From DASSKW01 sp035701115 (GTDB taxonomy: Bacteria; Pseudomonadota; Gammaproteobacteria; Natronospirales; REEB76): a stretch of 24,426 nucleotides of DNA. The translations under genes and the position numbers were made by a program. Positions 7,120 through 13,723 of the stretch are shown in pieces. The stretch is taken from NCBI GenBank assembly GCA_035701115.1, contig DASSOA010000130.1, forward strand, positions 1 through 24,426. Direction: 5' to 3'. The notes under the pieces are model-generated. The model did no database searches. It was given only the letters and a program-made list of their open reading frames with translations, and was not told where the DNA came from. Position 1 is the first letter of the stretch. Each line of letters begins with the position of its first letter.

Positions 7120-7767
7120 TCAGATCCAGTACGCCGTTCCCGTCATGACTTTCGCAGTCAGACGCATCATGGCGCGTACCGGCGCGGGCATCGGGCGTCC
7201 GCCTGCGCGGCGCGCGGTGTCACCGTGATGCGCTTCATCTTTCTGCATCTGCTCGACCACGGCGCGGCTGCGGGTGTCGTGCGCGGGCAGGCGTGCGAGG
7301 TGTCCCTGCAGGTGCTCGACGACCTGGTGTTCGGTTTCCGCGACAAATCCCAGGCTGAACGCGTCGCCGAGCAGACCGGCGCCGAAGCCGATGGCGAACG
7401 AACCGAGAAACCAGAACGGGTCGAGGCGACTGGTTGGCGTGTCGAGTTCGGCGAGGCGCGTTTCGCACCAGGCCAGATGGTCGATTTCTTCCTGTGCGGA
7501 CACCGCCATCGCGCGCCGCACATCCGGATCGCGGCCCGTCAATCCCTGGCCCTGATACAAGGCTTGCGCGGCCACTTCGCCGGCGTGGTTGACACGCATC
7601 AGTCGTCCGGCCAGTTTGCGTTCGCTGTCTTCGAGATGTGCTTCCTGAATCCCGGTTGCTGGGTAGGGGCGTGACGCGGTGTGTGCCGCAGGAGGCATGA
7701 CCGTACGCAAGCTGCGCTGGATTCCAATCAGCATACGATCAACGGGAGTGTAGACGCGGTCACGCAT
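7120..7767 (-). CDS. coq7: Ubiquinone biosynthesis di-iron hydroxylase Coq7
   Basis: This 215-residue ferritin-like di-iron monooxygenase hydroxylates the demethoxyubiquinone ring, the last hydroxylation before O-methylation in aerobic ubiquinone synthesis. The ligand pattern is complete: Glu64 in NHAGEVAAQALY, EEIDHL with Glu94 and His97, ETEHQV with Glu146, and DEAHH with Glu178 and His181. The hydrophobic stretch FLGSFAIGFGAGLLGDAFSLGF fits a membrane-associated enzyme. It replaces the flavin enzyme UbiF in many gammaproteobacteria. The ATG lies 7 nt after the stop of the upstream iron-sulfur gene, without a ribosome site. A perfect TATAAT sits exactly 6 nt before the ATG. Confidence 0.96.
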   Translation of the reverse strand: MRDRVYTPVDRMLIGIQRSLRTVMPPAAHTASRPYPATGIQEAHLEDSERKLAGRLMRVNHAGEVAAQALYQGQGLTGRDPDVRRAMAVSAQEEIDHLAWCETRLAELDTPTSRLDPFWFLGSFAIGFGAGLLGDAFSLGFVAETEHQVVEHLQGHLARLPAHDTRSRAVVEQMQKDEAHHGDTARRAGGRPMPAPVRAMMRLTAKVMTGTAYWI

Positions 7768-7773
7768 GCGCGA

Positions 7774-7779
7774 ATTATA
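7774..7779 (-). promoter_or_regulatory. Candidate -10 box for a leaderless coq7 mRNA
   Basis: TATAAT on the minus strand is separated from the coq7 ATG by exactly six bases, which would place +1 at the A of the start codon. There is no ribosome binding site between the upstream stop codon and this ATG. The -35 region at 16-18 bp is poor, so the box could be a chance match overlapping the TAA stop of the upstream gene. Confidence 0.35.
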
Positions 7780-9013
7780 CGCCCGGCGATCGGGGTAACT
7801 GCCGTGCCAGCACTTCGACAGGGTGCATGACCGGAACCGGCGTGCCGTTGCGCGCGAGTGAGGCCGCGAGGTGCATGGCGCAACCGACGTTGGAGGTGAT
7901 CAGGGCTGCAGGGCGCTTCGAAGCGATGTTTCCGGCAAGGCTGTCACCGAGCCGGTCGGCCATGTGCGGCTGGTTGACGACATAGCTGCCGGCAGCGCCG
8001 CAACAGCCTGCATTCGCCGGCAGTACCACGACATTCAATTCAGGAATCCGGCGCAACAACGCCAGGGTGTGCTGTTCGGCCTTGAGTACGTTGCGCAGCG
8101 TGCAGGGGTTGTGCAGCACCACGGTGACGGGCCACGCGGAAAAGCTGAGCTGTGCCAGCGCGGGCAAAGTCGCGAGAAACTCGCTGATATCGTGATGGCG
8201 GGCGGCAAATCTTCCAGCCTCGGCATGTTCCGTGAGACGCGCATAGTCGCCGAGCGTGGCGCCGCAGCCGCTGGCGCTGCTCAGAATCGGGTCCGCGTTG
8301 CCGGCAAACGCATTGATGTTGTTCGCGGCAAGCGTCGCGGCCTGTAGTGCGCGGCCGGCATGCTGGTCCATGGCGCCGCAGCAGCCCTGACTTTCCGGAA
8401 TCCGGACGTCGTAACCTGCCGCGCGGAGTACCGCGATAGCCGCATCGCTGACCTGCGGTTCGGTCATGCGCGCGATGCAGCCCAGAAACAGGTTGACGCT
8501 GCCCTGTTTCGCCACGGCAGCTGCATAGACCGTCCGACGGCGGGCGGGCGCACGCAATGCCGGCAGCAGGCGCTGCATCCGGTGCAGCGACGGCACCAGC
8601 CGGGCGAGCTGCTGCAGTCCCGATTTCTGCATCAGCCAGAGCAGCCAGTGCAAAAACCGCAGACGCGTGTTGCGGCGCATCCACCATGCAAGCGTGCGCC
8701 CGAGCCAGCGCTCATGCTGGCCGTGTTCCTGCAACGCCGCATGTGCCGCGTCAATCAGTTTTCCATAGGGCACTTCTGCCGGACACACGGCTTCGCAGGC
8801 GCGGCACTGCAGGCATTGGTCGAGATGCATGGCGAGCCGCGGCGTGATTTCGAGCGCACCGGTGGCGAACCCCTGCATCAGTGCGATGCGTCCGCGCGGC
8901 GATTCGGCTTCATTGCGGGTTTCCCGCCAGGTCGGACAGTGCGGCAGGCACAATGCGCACTTCACGCATTTGTCGGCGTCACTCAGTGGAAAATCCGGAA
9001 ACCTGGTTGGCAT
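7775..9013 (-). CDS. glcF: GlcF-like iron-sulfur oxidoreductase subunit
   Basis: A 412-residue protein with two N-terminal [4Fe-4S] ferredoxin motifs: Cys16/19/22/26 (CVKCALCLPHCP) and Cys67/70/73/77 (CLQCRACEAVCP). Two C-terminal CCG domains follow, with CCGAMDQHAG and CCGAAGSY. This is the layout of GlcF, the iron-sulfur subunit of glycolate oxidase, which passes electrons from glycolate via GlcD/GlcE towards quinone. No glcD or glcE is adjacent, so partner and substrate are inferred by family only; lactate or other hydroxyacid dehydrogenases use similar subunits. I start at the ATG giving MPTRFPDFPLSDADKC. An in-frame ATG at 9043 would add ten residues. The gph at the left edge would supply glycolate, a plausible but unproven link. 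Confidence 0.8.
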   Translation of the reverse strand: MPTRFPDFPLSDADKCVKCALCLPHCPTWRETRNEAESPRGRIALMQGFATGALEITPRLAMHLDQCLQCRACEAVCPAEVPYGKLIDAAHAALQEHGQHERWLGRTLAWWMRRNTRLRFLHWLLWLMQKSGLQQLARLVPSLHRMQRLLPALRAPARRRTVYAAAVAKQGSVNLFLGCIARMTEPQVSDAAIAVLRAAGYDVRIPESQGCCGAMDQHAGRALQAATLAANNINAFAGNADPILSSASGCGATLGDYARLTEHAEAGRFAARHHDISEFLATLPALAQLSFSAWPVTVVLHNPCTLRNVLKAEQHTLALLRRIPELNVVVLPANAGCCGAAGSYVVNQPHMADRLGDSLAGNIASKRPAALITSNVGCAMHLAASLARNGTPVPVMHPVEVLARQLPRSPGV

Positions 9014-9103
9014 TGCATGATCCCGCGGGTGAAACGGTATCATACCGCCCGGCCGGGGTATTCGCCCGGGCCCCTACCTCACCAACTCAAGGACAGGTGA
9101 TTC

Positions 9104-9871
9104 ATGTGCAAGCGCGTAGTGTTATGTCTGCTGGCGGCCTCGGTGTGCGGCATCGCGGTGCAGGCAAGGGCGGATTCAAACTGGAATGATCTCAACGCCA
9201 ATGCGGACGCGGCGAAGAAAGTTGCAGTGAAGGAAGGCTGGCAAGGTTCGGTATCGCTCGGGTATCTGCATACAACGGGCAACAGCAATACAGTGAGCCT
9301 CAACGGCAAGGCGCTGGCAGGGTACAAGACCGGAAACTGGCTCGATTCACTCTCGCTGTCCGCCCTGAATGCCAGTCAGGACAACCTGCGAACCGCCGAG
9401 AGCTATGAAGGCAACGGGCAAAGCAATTATGCGCTGAGCGACAACAACTACCTGTTCGGAATGGTCGACTATCTGTCGGACCGGTTCAGCGGTTACAGCC
9501 GGCGCACCACCGAAGCGGCGGGTTATGGCCGGCTGCTGGTGAATACGGACACCCAGCAGCTCGGGCTGGAACTCGGTGCTGGTGCGCGTCAGACGCATTT
9601 TGTGGACGACACCACTGACAGCGGGGTGATCGAGCGTCTGGCGCTCAATTATCTGTGGAAGTTCAGCGGCAACAGCAACTTCACGGAAAACCTCAGCGTC
9701 GAACACGGCACGGAAAACACCTATACCCAGTCGGTGACAGCCTTGACTGCGAATCTCGCGGGCAATTTCGCACTGTCGGTTTCCTATACTGTCAAGCACA
9801 ACACCACCGTGCTGCCGGGCTTCAAGAACACCGACACCATCACCGCCGTGTCGCTGGTGTACACCTTCTGA
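9104..9871 (+). CDS. DUF481 outer membrane protein (YdiY-like)
   Basis: A 255-residue secreted beta-barrel. The N-terminal signal peptide (MCKRVVLCLLAASVCGIAVQARA) has a likely cleavage after Ala23. The mature part contains VSLGYLHTTGNSNTVSLNG, the hallmark of DUF481 proteins, then alternating aromatic/polar strands and a terminal AVSLVYTF ending in Phe as outer membrane barrels do. AAGGACAGG precedes the ATG. The function of DUF481 proteins is not settled; E. coli YdiY is acid-inducible. It is divergent from the GlcF-like gene, with a 90-bp region between starts holding a GC-rich imperfect inverted repeat (9048-9075). The ferredoxin gene follows 57 bp later. Confidence 0.85.
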   Translation: MCKRVVLCLLAASVCGIAVQARADSNWNDLNANADAAKKVAVKEGWQGSVSLGYLHTTGNSNTVSLNGKALAGYKTGNWLDSLSLSALNASQDNLRTAESYEGNGQSNYALSDNNYLFGMVDYLSDRFSGYSRRTTEAAGYGRLLVNTDTQQLGLELGAGARQTHFVDDTTDSGVIERLALNYLWKFSGNSNFTENLSVEHGTENTYTQSVTALTANLAGNFALSVSYTVKHNTTVLPGFKNTDTITAVSLVYTF

Positions 9872-9928
9872 AGCGGGCCGGCGGATCGGAGTAAAATGAC
9901 GGTCTGAACCGGCAGGCAGTCCGCACTG

Positions 9929-10237
9929 ATGTCCTACTATCGTCGACACATATTCTTCTGCACCAACCAGCGCGATGACGGCTCACCGTGCTGCCAGAAC
10001 CATGACGCCGAGGCCATGCGCGGCTATGCCAAGAAGCGGGTCAAGGAACTCGGGATTGCCGGTCCCGGCGGGGTCCGGGTCAACAAGTCGGGCTGTCTCG
10101 ACCGCTGCAGCGAAGGGCCGGTCGCGGTGGTGTACCCGGAAGCGGTCTGGTACAGCTATGACGATCTGGACGACATCGAAGAGATCGTTGAAGAGCATCT
10201 GCTCAACGGGCGCGTGGTCGAACGCCTCAAGATCTAA
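9929..10237 (+). CDS. Thioredoxin-like [2Fe-2S] ferredoxin
   Basis: A 102-residue ferredoxin of the thioredoxin-fold class (Aquifex Fd4 / Shethna type). The likely cluster ligands are Cys11, Cys22 (or the adjacent Cys21), Cys56 and Cys60. They sit in FFCTNQRDDGSPCC and KSGCLDRCSEGPVAVVYPEAVWY; the PVAVVYPE..WY end is typical of the family. It would carry electrons in the cytosol; the partner is unknown. An acidic tail (DDLDDIEEIVEEHL) may be the docking surface. A TAAAAT stretch 37 bp upstream could be a -10 box. A/T-rich DNA follows before the rplM promoter. Which of Cys21 and Cys22 binds the cluster cannot be told from sequence. Confidence 0.9.
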   Translation: MSYYRRHIFFCTNQRDDGSPCCQNHDAEAMRGYAKKRVKELGIAGPGGVRVNKSGCLDRCSEGPVAVVYPEAVWYSYDDLDDIEEIVEEHLLNGRVVERLKI

Positions 10238-10323
10238 TATAACTATCTGATTTATAATATATTTTAGCATCCGACGACGCGGCGCGGCGCACTCAGGTTC
10301 CAGGCGCGTGGATCGCTAAGTGC

Positions 10324-10352
10324 TTGAAATAATACGGGGTCTCGCGTAGCAT
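10324..10352 (+). promoter_or_regulatory. Candidate sigma-70 promoter for rplM-rpsI
   Basis: TTGAAA (10324-10329), a 17-bp spacer and TAGCAT (10347-10352) lie 45 bp before rplM. A GC-rich discriminator (GCCGCC) follows the -10 box, as is usual for stringently controlled ribosomal protein operons. The A/T-rich stretch 10238-10266 further upstream lies too far away to be a classical UP element. Confidence 0.6.
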
Positions 10353-10396
10353 TGCCGCCTTTTCGCAGACCCCTTTGCATCGGAGTCAGTTGGTCC

Positions 10397-10825
10397 ATGA
10401 AGACGTTTTCAGCGAAGCCGGAGACCGTGAAGCGCGACTGGTACGTGGTGGATGCCGCGGGCAAGACCCTGGGGCGCCTTTCCACCGAAATCGCGCGCCG
10501 TCTGCGCGGCAAGCACAAGCCCGAATACACCCCGCACGTTGATACCGGCGACTACATCGTGGTGGTCAACGCCGAAAAAGTGCATGTCACGGGCAACAAG
10601 CTCAATGACAAGATGTACCACCGTCACACCGGGTACATCGGCAACATGAAGCACACCAGCCTCGGCAAGATGCTGCAGGAACATCCCGAGCGCGCCATCG
10701 AAATCGCGGTCAAGGGCATGCTGCCGAAGAATCCGCTGGGCCGTGCCATGTTCAAGAAGCTCAAGGTTTACGCGGGTGCCGAGCACAAGCACGCCGCCCA
10801 GCAGCCGCAGGCGCTGGATATCTGA
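10397..10825 (+). CDS. rplM: 50S ribosomal protein L13
   Basis: A 142-residue protein, the same length as E. coli L13 and nearly collinear with it. It runs from MKTFSAKPETVKRDWYVVDA through GRLSTEIARRLRGKHKPEYTPHVDTGDY and VKGMLPKNPLGRAMFKKLKVYAG to the AAQQPQALDI C-terminus. L13 is an early assembly protein of the large subunit. I start at ATG 10397; a TTG at 10352 would lie on the -10 box itself. GGAG at 10382-10385 is the probable ribosome site. rpsI follows 35 bp later, the universal rplM-rpsI pair. The next features after rpsI are a partial tRNA copy and tRNA-Gln, with no terminator before them. Confidence 0.99.
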   Translation: MKTFSAKPETVKRDWYVVDAAGKTLGRLSTEIARRLRGKHKPEYTPHVDTGDYIVVVNAEKVHVTGNKLNDKMYHRHTGYIGNMKHTSLGKMLQEHPERAIEIAVKGMLPKNPLGRAMFKKLKVYAGAEHKHAAQQPQALDI

Positions 10826-10860
10826 CATCACCCAAATCCCGATTCGAGAGAACGATCAAA

Positions 10861-11253
10861 ATGGCAGTGACCACCAACTACGGAACCGGCCGCCGGAAGA
10901 CTTCCAAGGCCCGCGTGTTTGTTAAACCCGGCAAGGGCCGCATTCTCGTCAACGGCCGTCCGCTCGATGAGTACTTCGGCCGCGTGACGTCGCGCATGAT
11001 CGTGCGTCAGCCGCTGGAAACCGTGAACATGCTCGACAGCCTGGACGTCATGGTCACCGTCGAAGGTGGCGGCACCACCGGTCAGGCCGGCGCGATCCGT
11101 CATGGGTTGGCGCGAGCCCTGATTGATTACGATGAAACACACCGTTCGCCCCTGCGCCGTGCCGGTTTTGTGACGCGTGATGCCCGTGCCGTGGAACGCA
11201 AGAAGGTCGGTCTGCACAAGGCCCGCCGCGCACCGCAGTACTCGAAGCGCTGA
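10861..11253 (+). CDS. rpsI: 30S ribosomal protein S9
   Basis: A 130-residue ribosomal protein with the canonical NYGTGRRKTSKARVFVKPG start and the LDVMVTVEGGGTTGQAGAIRHGLARALIDYD core. The conserved basic tail is ERKKVGLHKARRAPQYSKR; its terminal Ser-Lys-Arg reaches the P-site tRNA. It is in an operon with rplM, with GAGAGAACG as ribosome site. No intrinsic terminator is visible immediately after the stop. A 13-bp palindrome (11266-11278) follows and runs into the partial tRNA copy. Confidence 0.99.
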   Translation: MAVTTNYGTGRRKTSKARVFVKPGKGRILVNGRPLDEYFGRVTSRMIVRQPLETVNMLDSLDVMVTVEGGGTTGQAGAIRHGLARALIDYDETHRSPLRRAGFVTRDARAVERKKVGLHKARRAPQYSKR

Positions 11254-11275
11254 TCCGGCTTCGCTCCAGTTCAAC

Positions 11276-11297
11276 TGGGGGATCGTCTAGCGGTAGG
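11276..11297 (+). pseudogene. Partial copy of tRNA-Gln: 5' acceptor strand and D-arm only
   Basis: These 22 bases are identical to the first 22 bases of the tRNA-Gln gene at 11413-11434, shifted by 137 bp. They cover the 5' acceptor strand and most of the D-arm. The sequence then departs into an unrelated hairpin, so no anticodon, T-arm or 3' acceptor strand is present. It cannot make a tRNA. It may be a decayed tandem copy, or one direct repeat of an element that inserted into the tRNA gene. Confidence 0.75.
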
Positions 11298-11351
11298 GTT
11301 TACCCGGACTTCTTTAATCGAACAGCCAGTGGCTGTTTGATCCGGGTAAAC
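11298..11351 (+). repeat. Long bulged hairpin next to the partial tRNA copy
   Basis: An outer stem of 11 perfect base pairs (11298-11308 with 11341-11351, GTTTACCCGGA and its complement) encloses a 9-nt one-sided bulge. An inner 10-bp stem (11318-11327 with 11331-11340, one G-T pair) and a 3-nt loop complete it. No T-run follows, so it is not a classical terminator. It lies between rpsI and tRNA-Gln and would be co-transcribed with them. Confidence 0.6.
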
Positions 11352-11355
11352 GCGA

Positions 11356-11393
11356 GTCAGGGATGACGAGCCGGAGCGCGTACCAGGGATGGT
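11356..11393 (+). promoter_or_regulatory. Twin small hairpins with CAGGGATG loops (CsrA/RsmA-like sites)
   Basis: GTCA-GGGA-TGAC (11356-11367) and ACCA-GGGA-TGGT (11382-11393) are two 4-bp hairpins with the same GGGA tetraloop, 26 nt apart. Each presents CAGGGATG, close to the established CsrA/RsmA recognition core CARGGAUG in a hairpin loop. CsrA binding is an inference; the pair could equally be part of a dispersed intergenic repeat family. Confidence 0.4.
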
Positions 11394-11412
11394 TCTGTGA
11401 ATCCACCTAATT

Positions 11413-11486
11413 TGGGGGATCGTCTAGCGGTAGGACTACGGACTCTGACTCCGTCAACCTAGGTTCGAATCCTAGTCCCCCAGCCA
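11413..11486 (+). tRNA. tRNA-Gln (anticodon CUG)
   Basis: A full cloverleaf with an encoded CCA end. The acceptor stem TGGGGGA pairs with TCCCCCA. The anticodon stem ACGGA/TCCGT (11438-11442 with 11450-11454) carries the loop CTCTGAC, with anticodon CTG at 11445-11447. The T-arm reads GGTTCGAATCC. U1-A72 and a G discriminator fit tRNA-Gln. It decodes CAG. I see no clear promoter of its own, so it may be processed from the rplM-rpsI transcript, and a strong terminator follows at once. Confidence 0.97.
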
Positions 11487-11527
11487 AAAACAGAAACCCC
11501 GCCCTAGTGGCGGGGTTTCTGTTTTTT
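11487..11527 (+). terminator. Intrinsic terminator after tRNA-Gln
   Basis: A near-perfect hairpin runs from the A-rich 5' side through CCCCGCC, a CTAGT loop (11504-11508) and GGCGGGG to TTTCTGTTTTTT. The stem is about 17 bp if the A/T flanks are included. A T6 tract ends it. The A-run on the left would let it work on the opposite strand too. Confidence 0.93.
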
Positions 11528-11588
11528 ACGCAGGGTGGCGGAAACTCCGCCGGCTGGGGGTTGGCTCCAGCTTTCCCGCAGCCGCCCA

Positions 11589-11617
11589 TTGTTTCGCGCG
11601 GGCCGGGCGGTTATAAA
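11589..11617 (+). promoter_or_regulatory. Candidate sigma-70 promoter for the porin gene
   Basis: TTGTTT (11589-11594), a 17-bp spacer and TATAAA (11612-11617) lie 34 bp before the porin ATG. This predicts a short leader of roughly 27 nt that includes a GCAGGGGCGGGT ribosome-binding region. Confidence 0.6.
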
Positions 11618-11651
11618 GGGCGCCGCATTACATAAATTTGCAGGGGCGGGT

Positions 11652-12632
11652 ATGAAAACGGTCCGGGTGCTGGGGCTTGTGCTGTTTGCCGGTATTCCGG
11701 CGTTGTGCCACGCGGATCTGACCTTGTATGGCCGGATCTATGCCGAGGCCACCAAGCAGACCTCGGGGACGGGCGCGACCAAGCTCAACGCGGATACGCT
11801 GGACGATACGCGTAACGCGGGCCGCATCGGGCTCAAGCTGAAGCAGCAAATCAGCGACGGTGTGAACGTATTCGGCAAGTACGAATTCGTCATGAATGCA
11901 CCCAGCGCGACCAACGATTTTCAGGCGCGCGACAGCTATGTAGGCATTGAGGGGCGGTACGGTGCTTTTGCGCTGGGCCGTTTCGACGGCGCCTACAAGA
12001 CCACGGGCGGCATCGATTTCGATCCATTCGCCTACACCAGTCTTGAGGCACGCAACGGCGGTGCCATGTCCGGTTCCGATTACGGTACCGACGGATTCAT
12101 CAGCCGCGCGGCCCAATATCAGTCGCCGCTTCTCGGCAACGGCGACGCGACGCATTTCCAGGGATTGCTGCAGTATGGCATGGATTCCTCTTCCGGCGTG
12201 ACCGATGCGGATCGTGGCAGCTATCTTGCCGGGCTGACTTTCGGCTATGACGCGGTGGACCTGGTCGGAGCGGTTGCCCACGACAAGGCGCGCGCCAAGA
12301 CCAACACCAAACTCGGATTGCGCATCCGTGCCGGGCAGCTTACTTACGTGTTTCAGTCGGAGAACGTCGAAGAAGGCGGCTTCGATCCGTCCGGTGCCGG
12401 CCGGTTTCTGTACGGGGGCATTGCGTACCGCAACGGCGACATCAACTACATCGGACAGGTCGGCAATTACCGGAGTGATGCGACCAATTCGGATGGCAGT
12501 TACTTCGCACTGGGCATTCAGTATTTCTTTGCCGCGAATATCTGGCTCAATGCGGGCTACCGCAGCACGCAGTCGGATATCAATTCGCTGAACAGCAGCG
12601 CGTTCGTCGTCGGTCTGAATTACAACTTCTGA
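11652..12632 (+). CDS. Gram-negative outer membrane porin
   Basis: A 326-residue general porin of the betaproteobacterial/neisserial Porin_4 type. The signal peptide MKTVRVLGLVLFAGIPALCHA is cut before DLTLYGRIYAEATKQ, the classic first strand. Further marks are GRIGLKLKQQISDGVNVFGKYEF, a constriction-loop region around FDPFAYTSLEARNGG, and a C-terminal ALNSSAFVVGLNYNF-like strand ending in Phe. It would form a trimeric channel for small solutes. I chose ATG 11652; the frame is open upstream to 11535 but that part overlaps the terminator and promoter. The gene stands alone and converges on rpiA with 37 bp between stops. Confidence 0.9.
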   Translation: MKTVRVLGLVLFAGIPALCHADLTLYGRIYAEATKQTSGTGATKLNADTLDDTRNAGRIGLKLKQQISDGVNVFGKYEFVMNAPSATNDFQARDSYVGIEGRYGAFALGRFDGAYKTTGGIDFDPFAYTSLEARNGGAMSGSDYGTDGFISRAAQYQSPLLGNGDATHFQGLLQYGMDSSSGVTDADRGSYLAGLTFGYDAVDLVGAVAHDKARAKTNTKLGLRIRAGQLTYVFQSENVEEGGFDPSGAGRFLYGGIAYRNGDINYIGQVGNYRSDATNSDGSYFALGIQYFFAANIWLNAGYRSTQSDINSLNSSAFVVGLNYNF

Positions 12633-12669
12633 ACGCCGGCGACGTTGAGTCGCGCCCGCCAGGCACAGA

Positions 12670-13326
12670 TCAGCGCATTACCTTGACGCCGTCCGCGCCG
12701 CCGACCAGCAGCAGGTCCGCCGGACGCCGTGCAAACAATCCCACGGTGACCACGCCCGCGATCTGGTTGATAGTGGTTTCCAGTTGCGGCGGATCGGTTA
12801 TCGCCAGGCCGTGCACGTCCAGAATCACATTGCCGTTGTCGGTTACAAATCCCTCGCGCCAGTCGGGTCGCCCACCCAGCTTGACCAGTTCCCGCGCCAC
12901 GTAGCTGCGGGCCATCGGGATCACTTCCACCGGCAGCGGGAACGCGCCGAGTACCGGCACCAGCTTGCTGTCGTCCACGATGCAGATGAAACGCCTGCTG
13001 GCCGCAGCCACGATCTTTTCCCGTGTCAGCGCACCGCCGCCGCCTTTGATCAGCTGCAGATGGGGATTGGCTTCGTCGGCACCATCCACGTAGACGTCCA
13101 GTTCGCCGACCGCATTCAGGTCGAGCACCGGAATGCCGAGTTTTTTGAGCCGCGCGGTGGAGGCCTCGGAACTCGAGACCGCGCCGTCAAGACGGCCCTT
13201 GATGCCGGCCAGCGCGTCAATGAAATGATTGACGGTCGAGCCGGTTCCGACGCCGATGACCGCGGCGTCCTCCAGCCGGTTCAATGCCTCGAGTGCCGCA
13301 CGGCGCTTGTATTCGTCGCTGCCCAT
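12670..13326 (-). CDS. rpiA: Ribose-5-phosphate isomerase A
   Basis: A 218-residue enzyme that interconverts ribose 5-phosphate and ribulose 5-phosphate in the non-oxidative pentose phosphate pathway. The phosphate loop GVGTGSTVNHFID is at residues 25-37. Catalytic residues match E. coli numbering: Asp81 and Asp84 in DVYVDGADEAN, Lys94 in LIKGGGGALTREK, and Glu103. The ending ADLLLVGGADGVKVMR is standard. GGGGAGAAC precedes the ATG. The histone-like gene lies upstream on the same strand but is separated by a strong terminator. A TATAGA box close to that terminator (13355-13361 region) may give rpiA its own promoter. Confidence 0.97.
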   Translation of the reverse strand: MGSDEYKRRAALEALNRLEDAAVIGVGTGSTVNHFIDALAGIKGRLDGAVSSSEASTARLKKLGIPVLDLNAVGELDVYVDGADEANPHLQLIKGGGGALTREKIVAAASRRFICIVDDSKLVPVLGAFPLPVEVIPMARSYVARELVKLGGRPDWREGFVTDNGNVILDVHGLAITDPPQLETTINQIAGVVTVGLFARRPADLLLVGGADGVKVMR

Positions 13327-13368
13327 GAAGGTGTTCTCCCCGCTGCAAAATCCGGATTCTATACCGAC

Positions 13369-13400
13369 AAAAAAATAGGCCCGCTGAGCGGGCCTATTTT
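13369..13400 (-). terminator. Intrinsic terminator of the histone H1-like gene
   Basis: A perfect 13-bp stem (13372-13384 with 13388-13400) has a 3-nt loop, and on the minus strand it is followed by seven T's. It ends the transcript of the lysine-rich protein before rpiA. A second small hairpin (13404-13409 with 13414-13419) overlaps the stop codon of that gene. Confidence 0.92.
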
Positions 13401-13417
13401 CGCAAGACCTTGCGGTC

Positions 13418-13687
13418 TTACATCATCGCGGCGTCCATTGCCGCGGCTTTTTTCTTCCTGCGGCCGCCTCTTTTCTTGCGACCACCGGCTTTCTTCTTGC
13501 GACCGCCGGCCTTCTTCTTGCGGCCGCCAGCCTTCTTCTTGCGACCACCGGCCTTCTTCTTGCGGCCGCCAGCCTTCTTCTTGCGACCCGCTGCCTTCTT
13601 CTTGCGACGCGGGGCCTTCTTCACAGCGGCCTTCTTCTTTTTCTTCGCAGCGACCTTCGTCTTCTTCGCTTTAGCTTTCTTAACCAT
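13418..13687 (-). CDS. Lysine/arginine-rich histone H1-like repeat protein
   Basis: An 89-residue, extremely basic protein built on low-complexity repeats. It has MVKKAKAKKTKVAAKKKKK at the N-terminus, then RKKKAAG, five copies of RKKKAGG, RKKRGG, and an alanine-rich end (AAAMDAAMM). Such proteins resemble bacterial histone H1 homologues and the AlgP C-terminal tail. They bind DNA without sequence specificity and are thought to affect nucleoid compaction. GGGAGG eight bases before the ATG, an A/T-rich promoter region and a strong terminator make it a real, independently transcribed gene. The opposite-strand frame is an artefact of the repeat. There is no folded domain, so the function stays inferred. 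Confidence 0.88.
   Translation of the reverse strand: MVKKAKAKKTKVAAKKKKKAAVKKAPRRKKKAAGRKKKAGGRKKKAGGRKKKAGGRKKKAGGRKKKAGGRKKRGGRRKKKAAAMDAAMM
13473..13619. repeat. Seven tandem 21-bp units inside the H1-like gene
   Basis: Units begin at 13473, 13494, 13515, 13536, 13557, 13578 and 13599, each encoding a seven-residue R-K-K-K-A-G-G block or a variant. Units 13515 and 13557 are identical and flank a unit resembling 13473, which suggests recent duplication of a 42-bp pair. Being a multiple of three, copy number can change without breaking the frame. Confidence 0.9.
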
Positions 13688-13723
13688 GTGGGGATCCTCC
13701 CGGTTAGATCATGTACGCACCTG

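Noticed and set aside
13473..13619. CRISPR-like regular repeats
   Set aside because: The 21-bp units are contiguous with no spacers and encode protein; no CRISPR array is present in the window.
12784..13674. Plus-strand frame opposite rpiA and the lysine-rich gene, ending in SSCDRRPSSCG-like repeats
   Set aside because: The repeats are the antisense of the 21-bp units, and rpiA is unmistakable on the other strand.
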